DNA from: a virus
Virus record (IMG/VR): IMGVR_UViG_3300046740_000049
Span: 1-39,955 of that record
Length of the DNA: 39,955 bases
Direction: 5' to 3' (one strand)
The notes beneath the pieces are model-generated. The model saw only the letters and a program-made list of their open reading frames with translations, was not told where the DNA came from and ran no database searches. Position numbers and translations under genes: made by a program. Shown here piece by piece: positions 30,579 to 35,935 of this stretch (position 1 is its first letter; the number at the start of each line of letters is the position of its first letter).

Positions 30579-30620
30579 CACTAGTGCTGCTGACTGGTGC
30601 TGACTGGTGCTGAGTAGTGC
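30579..30620. repeat. Phased 10-bp direct repeats
   Basis: CACTAGTGCT at 30579, then TGACTGGTGC at 30591 and 30601 and TGAGTAGTGC at 30611, spaced exactly ten bases, one helical turn. Together with the right arm there are six units here, and about four inverted ones lie at 30366-30434. Confidence 0.8.
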
Positions 30621-30717
30621 CAACAAAATCACGCATCCGCAAAATAAAGTAAGCCTGGGTCTCAAATCTCTGTAGAATTCAGGCTTGACAGCCACCAACC
30701 AAACGGAGTTTGAAGAC

Positions 30718-31104
30718 ATGAAGAACATCAGCCAAGCAGCGTTCGTCGGCCCGATGCCCGAACTGTGCGGCCCGGTCAAGCCTGCGGCCAAGCGTGGCCG
30801 CCCGGCCAAGTACGCGAGCGAGGCCGAGCGTCAGAAGGCGTGGCGTGCCAACAATGCCGTGAAGACCCTGCGCATCGACGGCAAGGCCGCCGCCACCATC
30901 GCCAAGCTGGCCGAGATGTACGACTGCGACGAGACCCACGTCGTGAACAACCTGCTGCGCTTCGCCCTGGCGAACCGCAACTGGGTGCAGGCCGGTGTCG
31001 GCGGCTGGGCCATCAAGGATGCCCGTTTCACCGCCGGCAAGCGCACCGCCCCGACCGAGCCCGACCTGTCCGCCCTGGACGCCGAGTTTCCCCTTGTCAA
31101 GTAA
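30718..31104 (+). CDS. AT-hook plus ribbon-helix-helix DNA-binding protein
   Basis: 128 residues from ATG at 30718 with CGGAG upstream. Residues 25-31 are an AT-hook (KRGRPAK), which inserts in the minor groove of AT tracts. A charged linker (SEAERQKAWRANN) leads to a ribbon-helix-helix fold: strand VKTLRIDG (48-55), helix AATIAKLAEMYDC, helix ETHVVNNLLRFALAN (72-86). The rest is flexible. It is the first gene right of the divergent control region, ideal for an autoregulated master regulator. RHH proteins bind short palindromes or arrays as dimers, so both the 10-bp repeats and the CTTTAAAG palindromes are candidate targets. That link is inferred. Confidence 0.78.
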   Translation: MKNISQAAFVGPMPELCGPVKPAAKRGRPAKYASEAERQKAWRANNAVKTLRIDGKAAATIAKLAEMYDCDETHVVNNLLRFALANRNWVQAGVGGWAIKDARFTAGKRTAPTEPDLSALDAEFPLVK

Positions 31105-31111
31105 CCTGGAG

Positions 31112-31119
31112 CTTTAAAG
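31112..31119. promoter_or_regulatory. CTTTAAAG palindrome 14
   Basis: Between the GGAG ribosome site (31107-31110) and the ATG at 31121, so bound protein or structure here would block initiation. Confidence 0.65.
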
Positions 31120-31120
31120 C

Positions 31121-31453
31121 ATGAAGACCCTGCAAGTGTTCCACGCCGGCCTGCTGGTCGGCACCCGCAAGACCGAGAACGCCTACACCCACGCCCTGGT
31201 GGCGCACTCCTTCCGGGCGGCCGACTACGCCGCCAAGTGGAGCAAGGCCGGCTACGACGCCAGCTTCATCGCCAGGGTGGCAATCAAGCGTGCCACGCCC
31301 TGGGTGGTGTCGTTCCACTCGTCCCTGGACCTCGCACGCAAGGCTGCCGGCGGCACTCGCCTGGACTGGCTGTGCTGCTCCATCTCCATCGAGCCGGTGG
31401 TCGAGAAGGACGTCAAGCTGCGCGCCAGGGCCGTCCGCAGCAGCGTCGGCTGA
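31121..31453 (+). CDS. Hypothetical early protein
   Basis: 110 residues. It starts with a strand (KTLQVFHAGLLVG), then a helix AADYAAKWSKAGYDASFIARVAI, and a beta part WVVSFHSSLDLARKAAG. It is basic with two adjacent cysteines (LCCSISIE). It has GGAG ten bases upstream with the CTTTAAAG palindrome in between. Probably cotranscribed with the RHH gene. No family recognised. Confidence 0.65.
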   Translation: MKTLQVFHAGLLVGTRKTENAYTHALVAHSFRAADYAAKWSKAGYDASFIARVAIKRATPWVVSFHSSLDLARKAAGGTRLDWLCCSISIEPVVEKDVKLRARAVRSSVG

Positions 31454-31455
31454 CG

Positions 31456-31476
31456 CCATTACGTTACGGTGAATTG
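31456..31476 (+). repeat. ATTTCGTTAC-type element, copy f
   Basis: Core CCATTACGTTACGGTGAATT, just after the 31121-31453 gene and 11 bases before a promoter; same strand as the genes. Confidence 0.6.
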
Positions 31477-31487
31477 CTAGCCGGGGG

Positions 31488-31517
31488 TTGACACCCCCAG
31501 GCTGCAGCCCCCAGAAT
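31488..31517 (+). promoter_or_regulatory. Putative promoter of small-gene operon
   Basis: TTGACA (31488-31493), an 18-bp spacer and CAGAAT (31512-31517), 31 bases before the next ATG. The consensus -35 supports host sigma70-type recognition. Confidence 0.65.
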
Positions 31518-31548
31518 CCACCCCGCCAACCATCAGGAGCAACAGCAG

Positions 31549-31839
31549 ATGTCCACCCCCCGCAACTTTCCCGTCGGCACCCGTGTGCGGTCGTACGACT
31601 TCCCAGGCGAGCGATCCTGCTACCTGGAAGGCAAGGTCGTATCCATCGACATGCACGAAGGCGTGTATCACATCGACGTGGACCGCATCGTGCGCGACCA
31701 CCAGGAGCGGCCGCTCAAGGGCCGCTGGGTCGTGACCCCGCCGCTGAATGGACGCAAGTCCCTCTTCGGCAGCAGCACGCACGGCGTCGTCCTGGCCGCC
31801 ACCGCAACCAACCCCACCACTACGGAAGCAACGCAATGA
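31549..31839 (+). CDS. Hypothetical early protein
   Basis: 96 residues with AGGAG upstream. A beta-rich core (VGTRVRSYDFPG; CYLEGKVVSIDMHEGVYHIDVDRIV) looks like a small SH3-like barrel, but this is a composition-based guess. A Thr/Ala tail follows. First gene of an operon of five short genes linked by four-base overlaps (31549-32714). Confidence 0.65.
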   Translation: MSTPRNFPVGTRVRSYDFPGERSCYLEGKVVSIDMHEGVYHIDVDRIVRDHQERPLKGRWVVTPPLNGRKSLFGSSTHGVVLAATATNPTTTEATQ

Positions 31840-32039
31840 GCCTGTCCCATACCACCATCGACAACCGCGAGCTTTCGCGGCTGCAGGCCGTCGAACGCGC
31901 CTGGACCGCCGTTTTCGAGACCCTGCGCAAGCACAACAACCAAGCCTTCACCCTGCCCATGACCGGCACCGAGTGCGCGGTCGCCGAGATCGCCCGGCTG
32001 CAGCGCATCGAGGCGGCCGCCATGAGGAACGGAACGTGA
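31836..32039 (+). CDS. Small hypothetical protein
   Basis: 67 residues, mostly one long helix (NRELSRLQAVERAWTAVFET, then TECAVAEIARLQRIEAA). ATGA overlap with the preceding gene and GTGA overlap with the next. Could be a small coiled-coil protein; no family recognised. Confidence 0.65.
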   Translation: MSLSHTTIDNRELSRLQAVERAWTAVFETLRKHNNQAFTLPMTGTECAVAEIARLQRIEAAAMRNGT

Positions 32040-32272
32040 ACGCCGGGCTCACCCCAGGCGAGGGCGAGGCCAGCGGCGACCCCGTCCACACGGCCATCAA
32101 GGTCGCGGCGGCCGGGCTGCAGGCTCTGCTGGAGCGGATCGAGCCCCAGGCCGTCGGGTTCGTCATCCTGGCCGCCCGGCGCACGCCCAAGGCCAACCTC
32201 CTCATGGCGTCCAACCTGCCGCCCAAGGTGGCGCATGCCTTCATCCGCGTTGTTGCCTCGGGGGACCTATGA
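32036..32272 (+). CDS. Small hypothetical protein
   Basis: 78 residues from GTG, overlapping the previous stop. A helix VHTAIKVAAAGLQALLERIE is followed by a hydrophobic strand AVGFVILAARR and the sequence ANLLMASNLPPKVAHAF. The last part resembles phage proteins that carry an SNLPP motif, but no function is known to me. ATGA overlap with the membrane-protein gene downstream. Confidence 0.6.
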   Translation: MNAGLTPGEGEASGDPVHTAIKVAAAGLQALLERIEPQAVGFVILAARRTPKANLLMASNLPPKVAHAFIRVVASGDL

Positions 32273-32496
32273 CAACCGAGTTCATCAACATCCTGTGCAT
32301 GTGCGCCCTGGTCGCCGGCTTCATCGTCGGCGGGCTCTGGCAGAAGTGGGCCGAGTACGCCGAGCGGCGCGAGCGCGACCGGCGCACCATCGAGGCCATC
32401 CGGCAGATTCACCAGTCCCGCATCGAGCAGTCGCGTCGCCCCACCCGCAGTGCCTGGGACGAGGCCGAGCGCAACGACAAGCGAGGCGGCCAATGA
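32269..32496 (+). CDS. Small membrane protein with cytoplasmic helix
   Basis: 75 residues. One N-terminal span (FINILCMCALVAGFIVGGLW, 5-24) is followed by a very charged helix (KWAEYAERRERDRRTIEAIR). This topology, span then long charged helix, suits a membrane-anchored regulator. Overlaps both neighbours by four bases. Confidence 0.65.
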   Translation: MTTEFINILCMCALVAGFIVGGLWQKWAEYAERRERDRRTIEAIRQIHQSRIEQSRRPTRSAWDEAERNDKRGGQ

Positions 32497-32714
32497 GAGC
32501 GCACCAGTTCGGCTCGGCCACCGTGGACATGGACAACCTCGTGAACTGGCGTTTCAGCCGGCGCATCGGCGAGCAAGTCCCGGACGCCGCCTACGCCTGC
32601 GCCATCGAGGGTCCGCGCCCTGGCCGGCTGCGGCTGCTGTCCACCGTCGCGTTCCTGGCCGCCCTGGCAATCGGTTGGCTGATCGCCTGCCTGGGCGTCC
32701 TTTGCATCGTCTGA
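32493..32714 (+). CDS. Small membrane protein
   Basis: 73 residues with a soluble first half (TVDMDNLVNWRFSRRIGEQV) and one C-terminal span (LLSTVAFLAALAIGWLIACL, about 50-69). Last gene of the overlapping operon; a terminator hairpin follows within six bases. With its neighbour it may form a membrane pair; function unknown. Confidence 0.65.
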   Translation: MRAHQFGSATVDMDNLVNWRFSRRIGEQVPDAAYACAIEGPRPGRLRLLSTVAFLAALAIGWLIACLGVLCIV

Positions 32715-32719
32715 CATCA

Positions 32720-32747
32720 AGCCCCAGGCTCACACCTGGGGCTATTT
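32720..32747 (+). terminator. Terminator of small-gene operon
   Basis: A 9-bp stem (AGCCCCAGG at 32720-32728, complement 32735-32743) with loop CTCACA, followed by ATTT. The T tract is also the start of copy g of the 21-bp element. Confidence 0.75.
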
Positions 32748-32762
32748 CGTTACGGGGAATTG
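32742..32762 (+). repeat. ATTTCGTTAC-type element, copy g
   Basis: Core CTATTTCGTTACGGGGAATT directly behind a terminator and two bases before the ATG of the next gene, so it includes that gene's ribosome site region. Confidence 0.65.
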
Positions 32763-32764
32763 AA

Positions 32765-33001
32765 ATGAAGCACTGGCCCTCCAACTGGCCGATCCACGCC
32801 CACCCGGCCCGGCCGCCGCTGCGCACCTTGCGAGAGATGGCCGAGGAGCTTGGCGTCTCGGCGCAGCGGCTCAACTTCTGCCTGAAGCACTCGACGTGCA
32901 GCCCGCCTGCGCCGGTACTGAAGCACGCCAACCGGCCGCGCAATACGTGGTACGACCCCGTCGAGATGCGTGCATGGTGGAAGCGTCACCAGGGGGGTTG
33001 A
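32765..33001 (+). CDS. Small MerR/excisionase-like HTH protein
   Basis: 78 residues. A winged-helix type start (TLREMAEELGVSAQRLNFCL), then a basic linker and a wing (RNTWYDPVEMRAWWKRHQ), as in MerR-like or excisionase-like DNA binders of phages. Three tryptophans in the C-terminal wing are notable. It lies directly after copy g of the 21-bp element, with no room for a separate promoter after the terminator other than that element. Its stop codon is inside the -35 box of the next promoter. Confidence 0.65.
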   Translation: MKHWPSNWPIHAHPARPPLRTLREMAEELGVSAQRLNFCLKHSTCSPPAPVLKHANRPRNTWYDPVEMRAWWKRHQGG

Positions 33002-33027
33002 CAGCTTTGTAGCCCAGGGCTTAGAAT
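32998..33027 (+). promoter_or_regulatory. Putative promoter for the 33063 gene
   Basis: TTGACA (32998-33003), an 18-bp spacer and TAGAAT (33022-33027), 36 bases before the ATG. The best match to consensus in the window. Confidence 0.72.
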
Positions 33028-33062
33028 GGCCCTGCCAACCCGGCAACCAACGAAAGCACACG

Positions 33063-33761
33063 ATGAACTTCAACCCCGCCAACTTCGCCGTCAACGCCCA
33101 AGCCCAGGCTCGCCAGGAGCGAGCCCAGGCTCCGGCCCCGTCGGCCGTCGCCCAGAAGATCGCCGCCCTGGAGCAAGCTGCCGCCCGCTGGGCGATCCGC
33201 CGCGACGACTTCGCCGCCGGCAAGTCCGACACCTGCCTGGACATGGCCGCCAAGCTGCAGCGATTCGGCTCGTTCGTCTCCGAGAAGCAAGCCGGCTACG
33301 CCGACAAGCTGATCGAGTGGAGCCTGCCGCGCCAGCCCGCCACCGTCTACGTGCCCCCGGTCTGCCCGGCTCCGGCACCCGCCCCGGCTCCCAAGCCGGT
33401 GCCGGCTGCCATCATCCTTCCCAAGCTCTTCGACCTGATGCAGCGGCTGGCGAAGCTGCGCTTCAACGGCGTCAACATCAGCCGCAAGAACGGCGACAGC
33501 CTGTGCTGGGTCAAGCTGCCCAGCCAGGACGGCGTCGTCGGCAAGATCGAGGGCGGCGTGCTGAGTCTGTTCGCCGGGCGCATGAGCGTGGCCCAGGGTG
33601 CCGAGGTCCTGGCCGCGCTGCTCGCCATCGAGGCGGACCCCGAGCGCGCTGCGGTACTGTATGGCAAGGCCAGCGGCAACTGCGCCATCTGCGGCCGCGA
33701 CCTGACCGACCCCGAGTCCATCGAGCGCGGCATCGGACCCATCTGCGCCGAGAAGTTCTGA
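33063..33761 (+). CDS. DUF6011-type zinc-finger early protein
   Basis: 232 residues. An N-terminal helical part (LEQAAARWAIRRDDFAAGK; AAKLQRFGSFVSEKQAGYAD) is joined by a Pro/Ala hinge (near 100-115) to a beta-rich part (ILPKLFDLMQRLAKLRFN; LCWVKLPSQDGVVGKIEGG). The C-terminus has GNCAICGRDLTDPES then GIGPICAEKF, with C207, C210 and C228 as zinc ligands, the DUF6011 signature common in phages. It may bind DNA or a host protein. Own promoter upstream. Confidence 0.7.
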   Translation: MNFNPANFAVNAQAQARQERAQAPAPSAVAQKIAALEQAAARWAIRRDDFAAGKSDTCLDMAAKLQRFGSFVSEKQAGYADKLIEWSLPRQPATVYVPPVCPAPAPAPAPKPVPAAIILPKLFDLMQRLAKLRFNGVNISRKNGDSLCWVKLPSQDGVVGKIEGGVLSLFAGRMSVAQGAEVLAALLAIEADPERAAVLYGKASGNCAICGRDLTDPESIERGIGPICAEKF

Positions 33762-33850
33762 TCTGCCACACGCCCGAGTCTTCATTCTCCTGTGGCTTGA
33801 GCCTGGGCATGCCGAGAAAACTGCCCACCCCCCACTACTGGAGCCCCCAC

Positions 33851-34183
33851 ATGGCACGCAAGTACCTTTCCTATGCCGACGAGCGCGAGATCGAGCGAAT
33901 CCAGGCGGCCGCCCGCCTGCGCAAGCTGAAGGAGGACCCGGTCCACGCCCTGGCGAACGAACGACGCCGCCAGCGCGCCCGCAACCGACAGTTGCTGGAC
34001 CCGAACCTGGACCGGCACATGCGGGCGTTCCCCCTGTGGGTCGCCGGCATGACCACCGCAGAGTACCTGCGCCGGTTCCAGAACCTGTGCCACACGCGGG
34101 TGGTGGGGTTCACCTACGCCGACCGGGTCGCCCCGGCCCTGGACCCGCTGCTGCCCGAGGTGGTCGAGGAGTCCTGCGAGTGA
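33851..34183 (+). CDS. Hypothetical basic early protein
   Basis: 110 residues from ATG at 33851, chosen because GGAG lies eight bases upstream; an ATG at 33809 in the same frame has only a weak site. It is Arg-rich, with a helix (DEREIERIQAAARLRKLK), a basic stretch (NERRRQRARNRQ) and a C-terminal region PLWVAGMTTAEYLRRFQN. The basic stretch suggests nucleic-acid contact. Family not recognised. Confidence 0.6.
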   Translation: MARKYLSYADEREIERIQAAARLRKLKEDPVHALANERRRQRARNRQLLDPNLDRHMRAFPLWVAGMTTAEYLRRFQNLCHTRVVGFTYADRVAPALDPLLPEVVEESCE

Positions 34184-34404
34184 CGCCCTCCACCAAGCCC
34201 GTGACCCGGCTGACCTCGGCCTGGGTCCGCGACCAGGGGCTGCGGCCGGTGGTCGTCACCATCACCGGCAGCGTGATCGAACTGCGGGCCAAGGGTCGCC
34301 GGCAGGTCGAGGTCCTGGACGTCGCCAGCCTGTACTTCCAGGCCGTCAAGCAGCGGGTTGCCAACGAGAAGAAGCTGCGCAAGGCCGCCCGCAAGGGCAA
34401 GTGA
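34180..34404 (+). CDS. Small basic hypothetical protein
   Basis: 74 residues from GTG overlapping the previous stop. A beta start (LRPVVVTITGSVIELRAKGR) and basic helix (QAVKQRVANEKKLRKAARKG) suggest a DNA- or RNA-binding protein, with no family match. A terminator hairpin follows its stop. Confidence 0.65.
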   Translation: MTPSTKPVTRLTSAWVRDQGLRPVVVTITGSVIELRAKGRRQVEVLDVASLYFQAVKQRVANEKKLRKAARKGK

Positions 34405-34412
34405 ACCCAAGC

Positions 34413-34438
34413 CCCAGGCTCTTCGCCTGGGCCATTTC
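34413..34438 (+). terminator. Terminator-like hairpin
   Basis: A 7-bp stem, CCCAGGC (34413-34419) and GCCTGGG (34425-34431), with loop TCTTC, then CCATTT. The T tract begins copy h of the 21-bp element. Confidence 0.65.
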
Positions 34439-34452
34439 GTTACGGAGAATTG
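34432..34452 (+). repeat. ATTTCGTTAC-type element, copy h
   Basis: Core CCATTTCGTTACGGAGAATT directly behind a hairpin and one base before the next ATG; its GGAG serves as ribosome site. It nearly equals copy g. Confidence 0.65.
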
Positions 34453-34453
34453 A

Positions 34454-34657
34454 ATGAAGAAGGAACTGAAGCAGTCCCTGCAGCGGCTGCGCCGCGAGGG
34501 TCTCGTCCTGGGCATCGAGCCCACCCGAGGCGACCACTGGCGGCTGCACCTGTGGGACGGCACGTTCTACATCATGGCCTCGACCGCGTCCGACTGGCGA
34601 GCGACCCGAAACATGGAGGCGGACATCCGCCGCACGAAGACGCTTGACAGGCTTTAA
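34454..34657 (+). CDS. Small basic hypothetical protein
   Basis: 67 residues, with a helix KKELKQSLQRLRREGLVLGI and a beta core (WRLHLWDGTFYIMAST). Its TAA stop (34655-34657) lies inside a CTTTAAAG palindrome, and the -35 box of the next promoter is in its last codons. Its only apparent control signal is copy h of the 21-bp element. Confidence 0.65.
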   Translation: MKKELKQSLQRLRREGLVLGIEPTRGDHWRLHLWDGTFYIMASTASDWRATRNMEADIRRTKTLDRL

Positions 34658-34673
34658 AGACCTAAGCTACACT
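34644..34673 (+). promoter_or_regulatory. Putative promoter with internal CTTTAAAG
   Basis: TTGACA (34644-34649), an 18-bp spacer and TACACT (34668-34673). The palindrome 34652-34659 lies in the spacer, the classic place for a repressor operator. It drives the SprT-like gene at 34712. Confidence 0.7.
34652..34659. promoter_or_regulatory. CTTTAAAG palindrome 15
   Basis: In the -35/-10 spacer of the 34644 promoter and containing the stop codon of the upstream gene. Confidence 0.7.
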
Positions 34674-34711
34674 AGCGTTACGCCATGTGGCGGTGCAACT
34701 GAAGGATGATG

Positions 34712-35287
34712 ATGAACCAGACCCCGATCACCCGCGAGCAGTGGCTGGAAGCTGCCGTCGAGGTCGTCGCCCAGGCCAACCCTGGCGTGCAGTTCCCGCC
34801 GGTCAAGGTGTCCTGCTCCTGGCCGGGCGGCGGCAGCGCGCAGAAGCGAATCGGTGAGTGCTGGGCTCGCAAGGCTTCCCAGGCCGGCATCAACGAGATT
34901 TTCGTCAGCCCCAAGATCGAGGACGCCAGCCGAGTGGTCTCGATCCTGGTTCATGAACTGGCGCACGCCATCGATGACTGCGTCCACGGCCACCGCAAGC
35001 AGTACGCCGCCATCGGCGCAAGCCTGGGGTTGGCCGGCAAGCCCACGCAGATGGAGCTTCCGGTCGCGGTCGCCGACGCCCTGGCGGCCGTGGTCATCGC
35101 CAAGGTCGGCGCGTTCCCGCACCGCCGGCTGGACATGAGCAGCCGCAAGAAGGACAAGACCTACATGCTCAAGTGCGAGTGCGGCTCCTGCGGCGCGATC
35201 TTCCGCATGACCGCCAAGGTCGTCGCGATGGCCGAGGACGGCCTGACCTGCCCGGTCTGCCGCGAAGAGGACATCACGGTGACTTGA
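34712..35287 (+). CDS. SprT-like zinc metalloprotease
   Basis: 191 residues from the third of three consecutive ATG codons (34706, 34709, 34712); AAGG ends at 34705, giving normal spacing only for the third. The HELAHAIDD motif at 81-89 (HExxH zinc site) follows a strand (SRVVSILV). A zinc ribbon comes near the end with C155, C157, C160 and the pair C180/C183. This is the SprT/Spartan arrangement: protease domain followed by zinc-binding end. Family members cut proteins bound to DNA; a phage version could clear host proteins from DNA, which is an inference. Confidence 0.8.
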   Translation: MNQTPITREQWLEAAVEVVAQANPGVQFPPVKVSCSWPGGGSAQKRIGECWARKASQAGINEIFVSPKIEDASRVVSILVHELAHAIDDCVHGHRKQYAAIGASLGLAGKPTQMELPVAVADALAAVVIAKVGAFPHRRLDMSSRKKDKTYMLKCECGSCGAIFRMTAKVVAMAEDGLTCPVCREEDITVT

Positions 35288-35313
35288 CCCCCCAGGGGGC
35301 CGGAGTGTAGACT
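35284..35313 (+). promoter_or_regulatory. Putative promoter for the 35344 gene
   Basis: TTGACC (35284-35289), an 18-bp spacer and TAGACT (35308-35313). It starts in the SprT stop codon region, and the ATG is 31 bases downstream. Confidence 0.65.
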
Positions 35314-35343
35314 CCGGCTCCTGACCAACATTGAAGGAACAGC

Positions 35344-35676
35344 ATGCTTACACCGTCTCAAGTCGTCGCCCGCTACCGGGAGCATTTCCCGACGTGGTTC
35401 GACATCTACCTGGACGACAACATCCACGTCTACCAGCAGATCGAGAAGCTCGCCCTGGCGGCGTGCATGCGGCGCAACCGCTACGGCATCGACATGCTGG
35501 TCGGTGCGATACGGTGGAGCAGTGCCACCAGCGAGGTCGGCACCGAGTACAAGGTCAGCAACGACGCCGCCGCCTACTTCGCCCGCATCTTCCACCTCCA
35601 GCATCCCAACCATCGCATCTTCCGCATGAAACCCACCCGCATCGAGCGGCAGAACAAAGTCGAGCCCCCGAAATGA
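35344..35676 (+). CDS. Conserved phage early protein of unknown function
   Basis: 110 residues with GAAGGAA upstream. The order of a helix (PSQVVARYREHFPTWFDI), IEKLALAACMRRNRYGIDML, VGAIRWSSAT and YKVSNDAAAYFARIFHLQHP with FRMKPTRIE is the pattern of a widespread phage protein family (FK-NN-Y-AR and IRW blocks) of no known function. It overlaps the next gene by four bases. Confidence 0.7.
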   Translation: MLTPSQVVARYREHFPTWFDIYLDDNIHVYQQIEKLALAACMRRNRYGIDMLVGAIRWSSATSEVGTEYKVSNDAAAYFARIFHLQHPNHRIFRMKPTRIERQNKVEPPK

Positions 35677-35906
35677 AAAAAGATCACATCGCCCTGACCA
35701 TTCCTACAGCCGACGCCGTCGTCATCTCCTCGTGCCTGAAGCTGCGGGCCGCAATTCTGGAGGAGGAGAGCAAGGCCATCTACATGTCCGAGTACCCGGT
35801 GTACTGGCGCACGCAGGCGGCCGAGCGCATGCGCGAGATGGCGAAAACCATCGACGCCAGCGTCTCGAAATCGTATGTGGACGCGATGCGCGACTTCATC
35901 GCGTGA
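35673..35906 (+). CDS. Small hypothetical protein
   Basis: 77 residues, with an N-terminal strand (HIALTIPTADAVVISS) and two helices (LRAAILEEESKAIYMSEY; AAERMREMAKTIDASV). ATGA overlap with the previous gene. Not recognised; probably a helical early protein. Confidence 0.65.
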   Translation: MKKDHIALTIPTADAVVISSCLKLRAAILEEESKAIYMSEYPVYWRTQAAERMREMAKTIDASVSKSYVDAMRDFIA

Positions 35907-35908
35907 AC

Positions 35909-35916
35909 CTTTAAAG
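35909..35916. promoter_or_regulatory. CTTTAAAG palindrome 16
   Basis: Intergenic, between the 35906 stop and the DUF2800 nuclease ATG at 35936, just ahead of the AGGAC ribosome site. Confidence 0.65.
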
Positions 35917-35935
35917 ACCAAACCATAGGACACCC

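Larger units (their letters stand above)
30320..30717. promoter_or_regulatory. Divergent control region (398 bp, no gene)
   Basis: This is the only gap over 300 bp. It separates leftward virion genes from rightward early genes. It holds a 35-bp inverted repeat, about ten copies of a 10-bp unit, and an AT-richer core with GCAATAAATAAC and AACTAAGAATAATTG. A leftward promoter candidate is TTGCAG, 18 bp, TGTTAT on the minus strand (about 30458-30489), which is weak. On the right TAGAAT at 30673-30678 resembles the other -10 boxes but has no -35, so activation may be needed. It could also be the replication origin. No open frame with a ribosome site is seen. Confidence 0.7.

Noticed and set aside
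30685-30714. TTGACA at 30685 as -35 of the RHH gene promoter
   Set aside because: No -10-like hexamer lies 16-18 bp downstream (TTTGAA only) and the site is too close to the ribosome site and ATG.
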